Shown here piece by piece: positions 8,494 to 16,013 of a stretch of 64,000 nucleotides of DNA. The translations under genes and the position numbers were made by a program. How positions within the stretch are numbered: the first letter of the stretch is position 1; each line of letters begins with the position of its first letter. The notes below the pieces were generated by a model. That model did not search any database, had not been told where the DNA came from, and saw nothing but the letters and a program-made list of their open reading frames with translations. This DNA comes from Arthrobacter sp. KBS0703 (GTDB taxonomy: Bacteria; Actinomycetota; Actinomycetes; Actinomycetales; Micrococcaceae): assembly GCF_002008315.2 (NCBI RefSeq), contig NZ_MVDG02000001.1:62001-126000 (forward strand). Direction: 5' to 3'.

Positions 8494-9375
8494 TCAGGCC
8501 CCGTGGCTCAGCACGAGTCCCAGCGAGAACAGCACCGCGTAGCCGAGGTTGATGAGGCCGGTCTGCTTCAGGACCGGGATGAGGCTCTTGCGCTTCCGGC
8601 CGTTGATCATGAGCCACGCGGGCATCAGGCAGGCCGGGATGAGCAGCAGCACGATCAGCATCCAGGGCCGGATGGGCGCGAGGATCACCACCAGCAGGAT
8701 GGCGACGGCGAGCATCAGCACGTAGCTTTCACGGGCGTGCTTGTCGCCCAGCCGCACGGCGAGGGTGCGTTTCCCCGCCTGGATGTCGGACGGGATGTCG
8801 CGGACGTTGTTGGCCATCAGCAGGGCGCAGGCTATGAGCCCGGTGCCGATCGCGCCCACAACGGCCGGCAGGCTGATTTGGCCCGCCTGCGTGTACGTGG
8901 TGCCCAGTGTGGCCACCAGGCCGAAGAAGACGAAAACGAACACGTCGCCCAGGCCCATGTACCCGTAAGGGTTTTTGCCCCCGGTGTAGCCCCACGCGGC
9001 CATCACGCAGCCGAGGCCCACGAGGAGCAGCCACCACGTCTGCGTGAGGATGATGAGGACCAGCCCGAACAGCATGGCCACCCCGAACGCACCGAACGCG
9101 GCGTACTTGACGTGCTCCGGGGCCGCGGCGCCGGATCCCACGAGCCGTAGCGGCCCCACCCGGTTCTCGTCCGTTCCGCGGATCCCGTCCGAGTAGTCGT
9201 TGGCGTAGTTGACGCCCACCTGCAGCAGGAGTGCCACCAGCGCCGCCAGGATGGCGTTGAGCGGGCGGAAAGCGCCCAGCTCGTATGCCGCCGCCGTGCC
9301 GATCAGGACAGGGGCGATCGCGGCCGGCAGGGTGCGGAGCCGGGCGCCTTGGATCCATTGTGCGGCTGTGGCCAC
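8494..9375 (-). CDS. menA: 1,4-dihydroxy-2-naphthoate polyprenyltransferase
   Basis: MenA is a membrane UbiA-family enzyme that attaches a polyprenyl chain to 1,4-dihydroxy-2-naphthoate to form demethylmenaquinone. The 293-residue product has about eight TM helices. The prenyl-diphosphate/Mg-binding motif NYANDYSDGIRGTD lies near residue 60, and the second Asp motif NNVRDIPSDIQAGK near 195. The GTG at 9375 (VATAAQWIQGARLRTLP) is preceded by GAGG at 8-base spacing. Longer upstream frames would add an unlikely N-terminus. The gene is co-directional with menE (105-base gap) and menB, together covering the late steps of menaquinone synthesis. Confidence 0.95.
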   Translation of the reverse strand: MATAAQWIQGARLRTLPAAIAPVLIGTAAAYELGAFRPLNAILAALVALLLQVGVNYANDYSDGIRGTDENRVGPLRLVGSGAAAPEHVKYAAFGAFGVAMLFGLVLIILTQTWWLLLVGLGCVMAAWGYTGGKNPYGYMGLGDVFVFVFFGLVATLGTTYTQAGQISLPAVVGAIGTGLIACALLMANNVRDIPSDIQAGKRTLAVRLGDKHARESYVLMLAVAILLVVILAPIRPWMLIVLLLIPACLMPAWLMINGRKRKSLIPVLKQTGLINLGYAVLFSLGLVLSHGA

Positions 9376-9480
9376 GGTGAGTACCTCGTGTTGGTTCGGT
9401 GGACGTTCGGTGGAACGTTTTGTGATGAGTTCGGTGGGACATTGCCCGTGCCGCATCATCGCGGCGTGCCGGGAACTAGT

Positions 9481-10620
9481 CTATTTTCCCTGATGGAGGG
9501 CGTTGAGCCGTTCAATCATCGCGAGCCTGTCGGGTTTCCCGTTCGGCAGCATGATCAGTTCGCCGGCCGGGAGGACCGTCTTCGGGGCCAGCAGTCCCAG
9601 CGTACGGTGCCATTGCTCGGCCCAGGCCTCCCCGTCGGCCTCGGAAGGGGTGGGGCCTGCCACGGCCACATAGGCTGCCACGGCCTGGCCCCACATCGCG
9701 GACTCGACGCCGGCCACGAACGCCGCGGTCACGCCGTCGGACTTTTCCAGCTCGGCCTGCACATGCGCGGCGGAGACTTTGACGCCGCCGGTGATGATGA
9801 CGTCATCCGCGCGGCCCAGGACGGTGAGGCGGCCGTCGGAGTCCAGCACGCCGAGGTCGTTGGTGCGGTACCAGCGCATGCCGTCGTCCTCGGCGAATGC
9901 CTCCCGGGTCAGGCCCGGAGCGTCCAGGTAACCGGCGGCCAGCGTGGCTCCGCCCAGGTGGATGCGTCCATCCTCGGACAACCGGACGGCCACGCCCTCG
10001 AGCGGAAACCCGTCGTAGACGCAGCCGCCGCAGGTCTCCGCCGCGCCGTAGGTGGTGGTCACGCGGATGCCGGCGTCCCGGGCGGACTCAAGGAGCTCTG
10101 CGGATGCCGGCCCGCCGCCAAGCAGGATCCCGTTGAAGCGCCGCAGTACAGCCAGCGTGTCCGTGGAGGGCTCCTCCAGCAGACGCTGCAGCTGCGCGGG
10201 AACCAGGGACGTGAAACGGATCTTGTCCGTCAGCTCCAGGGCGGCGGCAGTGAAGCCGTCCGTGGTGAACCCGTTGGACAGGTCCATGGCCCAGGGCCGC
10301 GTGCCGGCGAAGAGCGACCGCACCAGCACCTGCACGCCGGCCACATACTGCACCGGCAGCGCCAGGAGCCACTGGCCCTCACCCTTGAGCGCGAACGCCG
10401 TGGCCATGGACGACGCCGCGAGGGCATCCACCGTCAGGACAGTCGCCTTCGGCGTGCCGGTGGACCCGGAGGTGCGGACCACTACGGCGGCGTCGTCGAT
10501 CCCGGGGGTCTCGACAAGCCGGACCACGGGCTCGCCGTTGGGGCCGTCGGAAAGCTCGACGGCGGGCCCCTCACCGTGGAGGGCGGCGGCCAGCGCCTTG
10601 AGAGCGGGTTCGATGTTCAC
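9481..10620 (-). CDS. menE: o-succinylbenzoate--CoA ligase
   Basis: MenE is an ANL-superfamily adenylate-forming enzyme that activates o-succinylbenzoate with ATP and CoA. The 379-residue length is typical for short actinobacterial MenE. The P-loop RTSGSTGTPKAT lies near residue 90, the adenine-binding TTYGAAETCGG near 230, and WYRTNDLGVLDSDGRLTVLGR carries the hinge aspartate. The catalytic lysine near the end is in LPNGKPDR. It lies between menA and menB, separated from menB by 60 bases. Confidence 0.95.
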   Translation of the reverse strand: MNIEPALKALAAALHGEGPAVELSDGPNGEPVVRLVETPGIDDAAVVVRTSGSTGTPKATVLTVDALAASSMATAFALKGEGQWLLALPVQYVAGVQVLVRSLFAGTRPWAMDLSNGFTTDGFTAAALELTDKIRFTSLVPAQLQRLLEEPSTDTLAVLRRFNGILLGGGPASAELLESARDAGIRVTTTYGAAETCGGCVYDGFPLEGVAVRLSEDGRIHLGGATLAAGYLDAPGLTREAFAEDDGMRWYRTNDLGVLDSDGRLTVLGRADDVIITGGVKVSAAHVQAELEKSDGVTAAFVAGVESAMWGQAVAAYVAVAGPTPSEADGEAWAEQWHRTLGLLAPKTVLPAGELIMLPNGKPDRLAMIERLNALHQGK

Positions 10621-10680
10621 TTCGCCTGCCTTGGAAACGTGGGCCTGGGAATCATGGGGCTGCCTTTGGCTAGTGGTGCT

Positions 10681-11634
10681 TTAGAAGTAGTGCGGGAACC
10701 TGGACCAGTCCGGATCGCGCTTCTCGAGGAAGGCCTCCTTGCCCTCCACGGCCTCATCGGTCATGTAGGCCAGGCGGGTGGCTTCGCCGGCGAAAACCTG
10801 CTGGCCGGCCAGGCCGTCGTCGGCGAGGTTGAAGGCGAACTTCAGCATCCGGATGGCCTGCGGGGACTGCCGGGCGACGTCCGCGGCGTATTCCAGCGCC
10901 ACTTCCTCGAGCCGTTCGTGGTCCACGGCCTCGTTGACGGCGCCCATCCGGACCATGTCGTCGGCCGAGTATTCGCGGGCCAGGAAGAAGATCTCCCGGG
11001 CGGCCTTCTGGCCGATCTGGCGGGCCAGCAGCGCCGAGCCGTAGCCGGCGTCGAAACTTCCCACGGTGGCGTCGGTCTGCTTGAACTTGCCGTGCTGGCG
11101 GGATGCGATGGTGAGGTCCGAGACAACATGGAGGGAATGGCCTCCGCCGGCTGCCCAGCCGTTCACGACGGCGATGACCACCTTGGGCATGGTCCGCATG
11201 AGCCGCTGGACCTCTAGGATGTGGAGCCGGCCGGCCCGGGCGGGATCGATGGTTTCCTGGGTTTCGCCGTCTGCGTAGCGGTACCCGTCCCGGCCGCGGA
11301 TCCGCTGGTCCCCGCCGGAGCAGAAGGAGTGCCCTCCGTCCTTGGGCGAGGGACCGTTGCCGGTGAGCAGGACCGTGGCGACATCAGGGGTCATCCGGGC
11401 GTGGTCCATGGCGCGGTAGAGCTCGTCAACCGTGCCGGGGCGGAAGGCGTTGCGGACCTCGGGGCGGTTGAAGGCGATCCGGACCGTGGGCAGGTCCCGC
11501 ACCACCGCGCCGTCTGCGGAGCGCTCCACCTGCCGGTGGTACGTCATGTCCTGGAAGTCGTCGAAGCCGGACACGGTGCGCCAGCGCGACGGGTCGAACA
11601 CATCGGATACCTTGGCGGGGATTTCGTTGCTCAC
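10681..11634 (-). CDS. menB: 1,4-dihydroxy-2-naphthoyl-CoA synthase
   Basis: MenB is a crotonase-fold enzyme that closes the second ring of the naphthoquinone from o-succinylbenzoyl-CoA. The 317-residue protein contains VRIAFNRPEVRNAFRPGT and the oxyanion-hole segment GGHSFCSGGDQRIRG. It also has GWAAGGGHSLHVVSDLTIAS, and DATVGSFDAGYGS with the catalytic aspartate. The C-terminal EGKEAFLEKRDPDWS is the typical MenB end. It is the first gene of the menB-menE-menA set on the minus strand; a VOC protein starts just beyond its 5' side. Confidence 0.97.
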   Translation of the reverse strand: MSNEIPAKVSDVFDPSRWRTVSGFDDFQDMTYHRQVERSADGAVVRDLPTVRIAFNRPEVRNAFRPGTVDELYRAMDHARMTPDVATVLLTGNGPSPKDGGHSFCSGGDQRIRGRDGYRYADGETQETIDPARAGRLHILEVQRLMRTMPKVVIAVVNGWAAGGGHSLHVVSDLTIASRQHGKFKQTDATVGSFDAGYGSALLARQIGQKAAREIFFLAREYSADDMVRMGAVNEAVDHERLEEVALEYAADVARQSPQAIRMLKFAFNLADDGLAGQQVFAGEATRLAYMTDEAVEGKEAFLEKRDPDWSRFPHYF

Positions 11635-11655
11635 CGTCCAAGTCTAGTAATCGGG

Positions 11656-12096
11656 TCAGCTGATGCAGAACTCGTTGCCCTCGGGGTCCGCCATGGTGTG
11701 CCAGGAATGCGGGCCCTGGTTGGCGGTCCAGAGGAATGTCGCGCCGCGCGCCTCCAGTTGCTTGCGTGCCACATCCTTGTCCTTGCCCTCAAGGCGGACG
11801 TCCCAGTGGACGCGGTTCTTCACGGTCTTTTCTTCCTGCGATATCTGGAACAGCATGCGCCGCGCAGGCTGCTTGGCTTCGATCTCCTCACCCGGGCGGA
11901 TCGCCGCGCCGTCCCGCCACACCAGCTTGCCGCTGTGGGTCAGCGTGTCAGCGTCCGTGGCGAAGCCCTGCTCAATCATGGAGCGGATGAAGCCTTCGTC
12001 CTGCGGCTCCACGGCCCAGCCCAGCGTTTCGGCCCACCAGTCGGCGAGATCGTGTGGATTCTTACAGTCGACGGTGATCTGAATGTTGAGTCCCAT
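11656..12096 (-). CDS. VOC (glyoxalase-like) family protein
   Basis: The 146-residue protein has the glyoxalase/bleomycin-resistance fold in two halves. The first opens with LNIQITVDCKNPHDLADWWAETLGW. The second has RVHWDVRLEGKDKDVARKQLEARGA and ends with MADPEGNEFCI, whose glutamate is a usual metal ligand of the family. It belongs to the Glyoxalase_6-like group, for which no substrate can be given. It ends 22 bases from the menB start on the same strand and may be co-transcribed. Confidence 0.85.
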   Translation of the reverse strand: MGLNIQITVDCKNPHDLADWWAETLGWAVEPQDEGFIRSMIEQGFATDADTLTHSGKLVWRDGAAIRPGEEIEAKQPARRMLFQISQEEKTVKNRVHWDVRLEGKDKDVARKQLEARGATFLWTANQGPHSWHTMADPEGNEFCIS

Positions 12097-12159
12097 GGGA
12101 CAAAACTACGACGCCGGCGGTCGCCGTGAACAGGGCAGCGGCGGTCGCGTGCCGGGGCA

Positions 12160-12921
12160 CTACCCCTGCACGTGCTGCAGCTGGTCGAGCAGTTCCGGCG
12201 GGATCGAGTAGAGGAAGATGGCGGCCAGCAGGTTCTTGGCCGCGTGGACGAAGTAGGAGAACATCAGGTTCCGGCCGGTCCACACGTACACGAACACCAG
12301 GGTTGCGCCCATGGCCAGGTAGGGCATGAGTGCGGCAAGGGTGAGGGCTTCCTGGCCCACGATGTGCAGGGCGGCGAAGAGCACCACGGACAGGGCGCAG
12401 CAGATCCAGATATTGAGGCGCCTGCTGAGTTTGCCGATCAGCAGGTGCCGGAAGATGTACTCCTCCACGAACGGTCCCACCACAACGACGAGCGGCACCA
12501 TGAGCCACGCGGGCACCTGCCGCATGAGCACCTGCAGCCCGGCCTGGTTGGCGGACGTCTCCGTGGTGCCGCCCACCAGCACCAGCACGGCGGTGAAAAT
12601 CATCATGGCGAGGACCGATGCCGGCACCATTGCTGCGGTGAACCACGGCCTGGTGGCCAGCACCCTGAGGTCGCGCGCCACCACCTGGCGGGCGGCGAAC
12701 AGTGCCAGGATGCCAAGGCACCCGTAGAACAGGAGGTTTACTCCATATGACGCGACGGCGGGGGTCGGGGCAAGCTGCCGGAGCAGCGGAAGGAGGAGGT
12801 CCCCGGCCACGGCGAAGAACACGGCGAGAGTCACGTAGAGGCCCACCGTGGTGAAGTCCAGCGGCGAAAACCGGTAGAAGTCCGCGCGCGGCGGGGGAAC
12901 GGTGCGTCGGATGGTCGCCAT
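12160..12921 (-). CDS. CPBP family intramembrane metalloprotease
   Basis: The 253-residue protein has about seven TM helices and the Abi/CAAX-protease (CPBP) motifs. GPFVEEYIFRHLLIG near residue 150 holds the catalytic Glu pair and Arg. A later AALHIVG and a final SYFVHAAKN supply the metal-binding histidines. Residues 1-15 are basic and cytoplasmic. Related proteins process prenylated or self-immunity peptides, but the substrate here is unknown. It is divergent from the metal ABC transporter, with an 88-base shared promoter region. Confidence 0.88.
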   Translation of the reverse strand: MATIRRTVPPPRADFYRFSPLDFTTVGLYVTLAVFFAVAGDLLLPLLRQLAPTPAVASYGVNLLFYGCLGILALFAARQVVARDLRVLATRPWFTAAMVPASVLAMMIFTAVLVLVGGTTETSANQAGLQVLMRQVPAWLMVPLVVVVGPFVEEYIFRHLLIGKLSRRLNIWICCALSVVLFAALHIVGQEALTLAALMPYLAMGATLVFVYVWTGRNLMFSYFVHAAKNLLAAIFLYSIPPELLDQLQHVQG

Positions 12922-12973
12922 CCTTCAAGCGTAGTCCGGACGGGTGGCGTGGAGTTCGACGGCGGGACCCGCG

Positions 12974-13002
12974 TTGCAGGGGCCCGGTCGCCACCGTAGA
13001 AT
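12974..13002 (+). promoter_or_regulatory. Promoter of the metal ABC transporter operon
   Basis: TTGCAG (12974-12979), a 17-base spacer and TAGAAT (12997-13002) match the sigma-70-type consensus well. The expected transcript start is at or within a base or two of the ATG at 13010, so the mRNA may be leaderless. Confidence 0.65.
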
Positions 13003-13003
13003 A

Positions 13004-13039
13004 TTCGGCATGCCTAACTCTCTGTTTCGGTGTGCCAAA
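13004..13039 (+). promoter_or_regulatory. Tandem operator-like sites, DtxR/MntR type
   Basis: TTCGGCATGCCTAA (13004-13017) is a near-palindrome with the TTnGGC...GCCtAA look of DtxR-family sites. A second copy, TTCGGTGTGCCAAA (13026-13039), lies 22 bases further, two helical turns. Both sit just after the -10 box, where a repressor would block the start. This suggests Mn- or Fe-dependent repression. The assignment to a regulator is inferred. Confidence 0.5.
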
Positions 13040-14055
13040 GTTGTCCACCGAACTATCGCCCGCCGGCGCGCGACGACGCGCGCCGTGTCCAGCCAGTCCG
13101 TTGCCCGCAGCGCCGCGGCCGCCCGCGGGACGGGAGCCGCCGCCGTCGTGCTTCTCAGCCTGGCCCTGGCCGCCTGCGGCGGGAGCACCTCCGGCCGGGG
13201 CGACGACGGCCGCCCGGTGGTGCTGTCTCTTATACACATCTAGATGTGTATAAGAGACAGGTGCTGGCGGACGTTGCCCAGAACGTGGCTGGCGACAAGC
13301 TGCGGGTGGAGTCCATCACCAAGGCCGGCGCGGAAATCCACGGGTACGAACCCACCCCGGGTGACATCCGGAAAGCATCGCAGGCGGACCTGATCCTGGA
13401 CAACGGGCTCAACCTCGAGGCGTGGTTCGCGCAGTTCGTGGAGGGCGTGGACGTCCGGCATGCCGTGGTGAGCGACGGCGTGGACGCGATGCCCATCAGC
13501 GAGGACTCCTACAAGGGCAAGCCGAACCCGCATGCGTGGATGTCGCCGGTCAACGTGCAGATCTACGTGGACAACATGGTGAAGGCCTTCTCCGAGCTGG
13601 ATCCCCAGAACGCCAAGGTCTTTGAATCGAACGGCAAGGCCTACAAGGCGAAGCTGCAGGCTGTGCAGGACGAGATGAAGGCCAAACTGGCAGCAGTTCC
13701 GAAGAACCAGCGGGCCCTGGTGACCTGCGAGGGCGCATTCTCCTACCTGACGCGGGACGCTGGCCTGGAAGAGGTGTACATCTGGGCGGTCAATGCGGAG
13801 CAGCAGGCAACGCCGCAGCAGATCACTGACGCCATCGGCTTCGTCCGGAAGAACGAGGTCCCGGCCGTCTTCTGCGAATCAACCGTGTCCGACGCACCCA
13901 TGAGGCAGGTGGTGGAGGCCACCGGCGCCAAGTTCGGCGGCGTGCTTTATGTGGACTCGCTCTCCGAATCGGACGGGCCGGTGCCAACGTACCTTGACCT
14001 CATCCGGCACGACTCCCAGCTGATCACCACCGCACTGGCAGGGGCGGCATCGTGA
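13010..14055 (+). CDS. Metal ABC transporter substrate-binding lipoprotein, interrupted by an adapter artefact
   Basis: This is a ZnuA/MntA/TroA-type lipoprotein that captures Mn, Zn or Fe outside the cell. The N-terminus has a basic stretch and a lipobox (LALAACGG, lipidated Cys). After the artefact at 13223-13260 the protein goes on with VLADVAQNVAGDKLRV and GAEIHGYEPTPGD. HAWMSPVNVQIYV, CEGAFSYLTRDAGL and YVDSLSESDG follow with the usual His/Glu/Asp ligands. Removing the 38 bases restores the frame; about four residues seem lost at the join. The ATG at 13010 lies 8 bases after the -10 box (leaderless start). A GTG at 13084 is the alternative. The stop overlaps the ATPase start. Confidence 0.88.
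13223..13260. other. Adapter artefact 1: two back-to-back Tn5/Nextera mosaic ends
   Basis: The stretch is CTGTCTCTTATACACATCT followed by its exact reverse complement, a 38-base palindrome. This is the 19-bp mosaic end used in tagmentation libraries. The flanks show no 9-bp duplication, so it is not a real Tn5 insertion. It breaks the lipoprotein frame. Confidence 0.97.
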
Positions 14056-14924
14056 GCGCCTCCGCCACGCCGCAGCCGGCCACGGCTGAGCCTGCCGCGC
14101 CGCAGCCCGCCATCCTGGTGGAAAACGTCACGGTGCACTACGGCGAGGTGCTCGCCCTCGACGGCGCCTCCCTGAGCCTGGAGCCCGCCCGGATCTGCGG
14201 GCTGGTCGGCATGAACGGCTCGGGAAAGTCAACGCTGTTCAAGGCCATCATGGGCATGATCAAGCCCGACGCCGGCCGCGTGCTCATCAACGGTTCTCCG
14301 CCGGCCAAGGCCCGCAAGGAAGGCGGCATCGGCTACGTTCCGCAGAGCGAGGACGTGGACTGGCAGTTCCCGCTGTCCGTCCGGGACGTGGTGATGATGG
14401 GCCGCTACGGGCACCAGGGATTCACACGGCGTCCGTCGAAGGCGGACCGCGCCGCCGTCGAGCTTGCCCTTGACCGGGTGGAACTCTCCGAGTTCGCGAA
14501 CCGGCAGATCGGCCAGCTGTCCGGCGGACAGAAGAAGCGTGCCTTCGTTGCCCGGGGCATCGCCCAGGGCGCCACCATGATGCTCCTTGACGAACCGTTC
14601 GCCGGCGTGGACAAGCGCTCGGAAGCCACCATCACACGCCTGCTGCGCGAGCTCGCGGCGGACGGCTGCACCATCCTGATCTCCACGCACGACCTCCACG
14701 CCCTGCCGCAACTGTGCGACGAGGCCGTGCTGCTCATGCGCAAGGTGCTCATGCACGGAGCGCCCGAGGTGGTGCTGCAGCCGGAGAACCTGGCCATGGC
14801 ATTCGGCCTGGATGTCCTCAACCGGGCGCTTCCGGATGAGGACCTCCCGGATCAGGACGCTCCGGATGCTTCCGGCGCGGGCCGCCAGGCGCAGGATCTC
14901 TCGAACCAACAGGGCAGGAACTGA
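14052..14924 (+). CDS. Metal ABC transporter ATP-binding protein
   Basis: The 290-residue ATPase of the Mn/Zn-type importer carries Walker A GMNGSGKST near residue 57 and the Q-loop in GYVPQSEDVDW. The ABC signature LSGGQKKRAF, Walker B TMMLLDEPFAG and switch His in ISTHDLHAL follow. The C-terminal 35 residues are acidic and low in complexity. The GTG start overlaps the lipoprotein stop (GTGA), and the permease start follows the stop after 2 bases, so the three genes form one operon. The closest family is MntB/ZnuC/SitB; the metal cannot be decided from the sequence. Confidence 0.93.
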   Translation: MSASATPQPATAEPAAPQPAILVENVTVHYGEVLALDGASLSLEPARICGLVGMNGSGKSTLFKAIMGMIKPDAGRVLINGSPPAKARKEGGIGYVPQSEDVDWQFPLSVRDVVMMGRYGHQGFTRRPSKADRAAVELALDRVELSEFANRQIGQLSGGQKKRAFVARGIAQGATMMLLDEPFAGVDKRSEATITRLLRELAADGCTILISTHDLHALPQLCDEAVLLMRKVLMHGAPEVVLQPENLAMAFGLDVLNRALPDEDLPDQDAPDASGAGRQAQDLSNQQGRN

Positions 14925-14926
14925 CC

Positions 14927-15802
14927 ATGGACCTCTTCGACCTCCTGCTGGAACCGCTGAGCTATGACTTCATGGTCCGCGCCATCCTCACCACCGCGCT
15001 CGCCGCCATTGTCTGCGCGGTGCTGAGCTGCTGGCTGGTGCTCATCGGCTGGTCGCTCATGGGCGACGCCGTCTCCCATGCAGTGCTTCCCGGCGTCGTG
15101 CTTGCCTACATCGTGGGCGCGCCCTTCGCGCTGGGTGCCCTGGTGTTTGCCCTGATCGCGGTGACCCTCATCGGGGTGGTCCGGAACACCAGCCGGGTCA
15201 AGGAGGACGCGGCCATCGGCATCGTCTTCTCGTCGCTGTTCGCCCTCGGCCTGGTGCTGATCTCCGTCACGCCGAGCCAGACCGACCTCAACCACATCAT
15301 CTTCGGGAACCTGCTGGGCGTCAGCATCCCGGACCTCATCCAGGTCCTCGTGCTGGGAGTCGTGGCGTTCGCCATTTTGATCCTGAAGCGGCGGGACCTC
15401 ACCCTGTACGCCTTCGATCCCACGCACGCCCACGCCATCGGGCTGTCCCCGAAACGACTCGGCGCGCTGCTGCTGGGACTGCTGGCGCTGACGTCGGTGG
15501 TGGCACTGCAGACGGTAGGCGTGGTCCTGGTGGTTGCCATGCTCATCATTCCGGGCGCCACCGCGTACCTGCTGACGGACCGGTTTTCGCGCATGCTGGT
15601 GATCGCTCCGGTGATTTCGGCGACGTGCTCCATCGCCGGGATCTACTTCAGCTATTACCTGGACACGGCGTCCGGCGCCATGGTGGTGCTCACGCAGGGT
15701 GCCGTGTTCGCCGTCGTCTATCTGTTCAGTCCGCGGCAGGGACTGATCGGCACCCGGCTGGCAAAGGCCCGCCGGCGGAAGGCTGCTGCGCTCGCCGTCT
15801 GA
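14927..15802 (+). CDS. Metal ABC transporter permease
   Basis: This is the 291-residue membrane subunit of the importer (ABC-3 family, MntC/ZnuB/SitC-like). Eight or more TM helices are visible. ISLIGWSLMGDAVSHAVLPGVVLAY-type residues near 45-65 and DPTHAHAIGLSPKRLGALLLGLLALTSVVALQTVG near 165-200 are family hallmarks. The start is two bases after the ATPase stop. The product ends in basic residues on the cytoplasmic side. Regulation is probably through the operator-like pair at 13004-13039. Confidence 0.93.
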   Translation: MDLFDLLLEPLSYDFMVRAILTTALAAIVCAVLSCWLVLIGWSLMGDAVSHAVLPGVVLAYIVGAPFALGALVFALIAVTLIGVVRNTSRVKEDAAIGIVFSSLFALGLVLISVTPSQTDLNHIIFGNLLGVSIPDLIQVLVLGVVAFAILILKRRDLTLYAFDPTHAHAIGLSPKRLGALLLGLLALTSVVALQTVGVVLVVAMLIIPGATAYLLTDRFSRMLVIAPVISATCSIAGIYFSYYLDTASGAMVVLTQGAVFAVVYLFSPRQGLIGTRLAKARRRKAAALAV

Positions 15803-16013
15803 GCCGCGCTCGCGGTTTGAGGCGAGGGCCGACGGCGGTGCGCGCCTTGACGCTATCGCCGCCGCCGGGCAGGCTTGACGCATGAAGTCCTAATTAGCGG
15901 CGCCGGCCCTGGCCGCGCTGCATCCCGTCGACCGGGCCCCGTGGAGTACCCCCGTGATTCACTTCCCTGCGGGACAGGCTCCGGGGCCGCCCTTCGGATT
16001 GCGAGGACTTTCC

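Noticed and set aside
9349..11217. 622-codon plus-strand open frame
   Set aside because: Antisense to menE and menB, whose motifs are complete. Composition is Gly/His/Arg-rich, as in GC-rich shadow frames.
13223..13260. Real Tn5-type insertion or mobile-element remnant at the palindromes
   Set aside because: The sequence is exactly the synthetic mosaic end, in back-to-back copies with no transposon between and no 9-bp target duplication, at several sites. A library artefact explains all.
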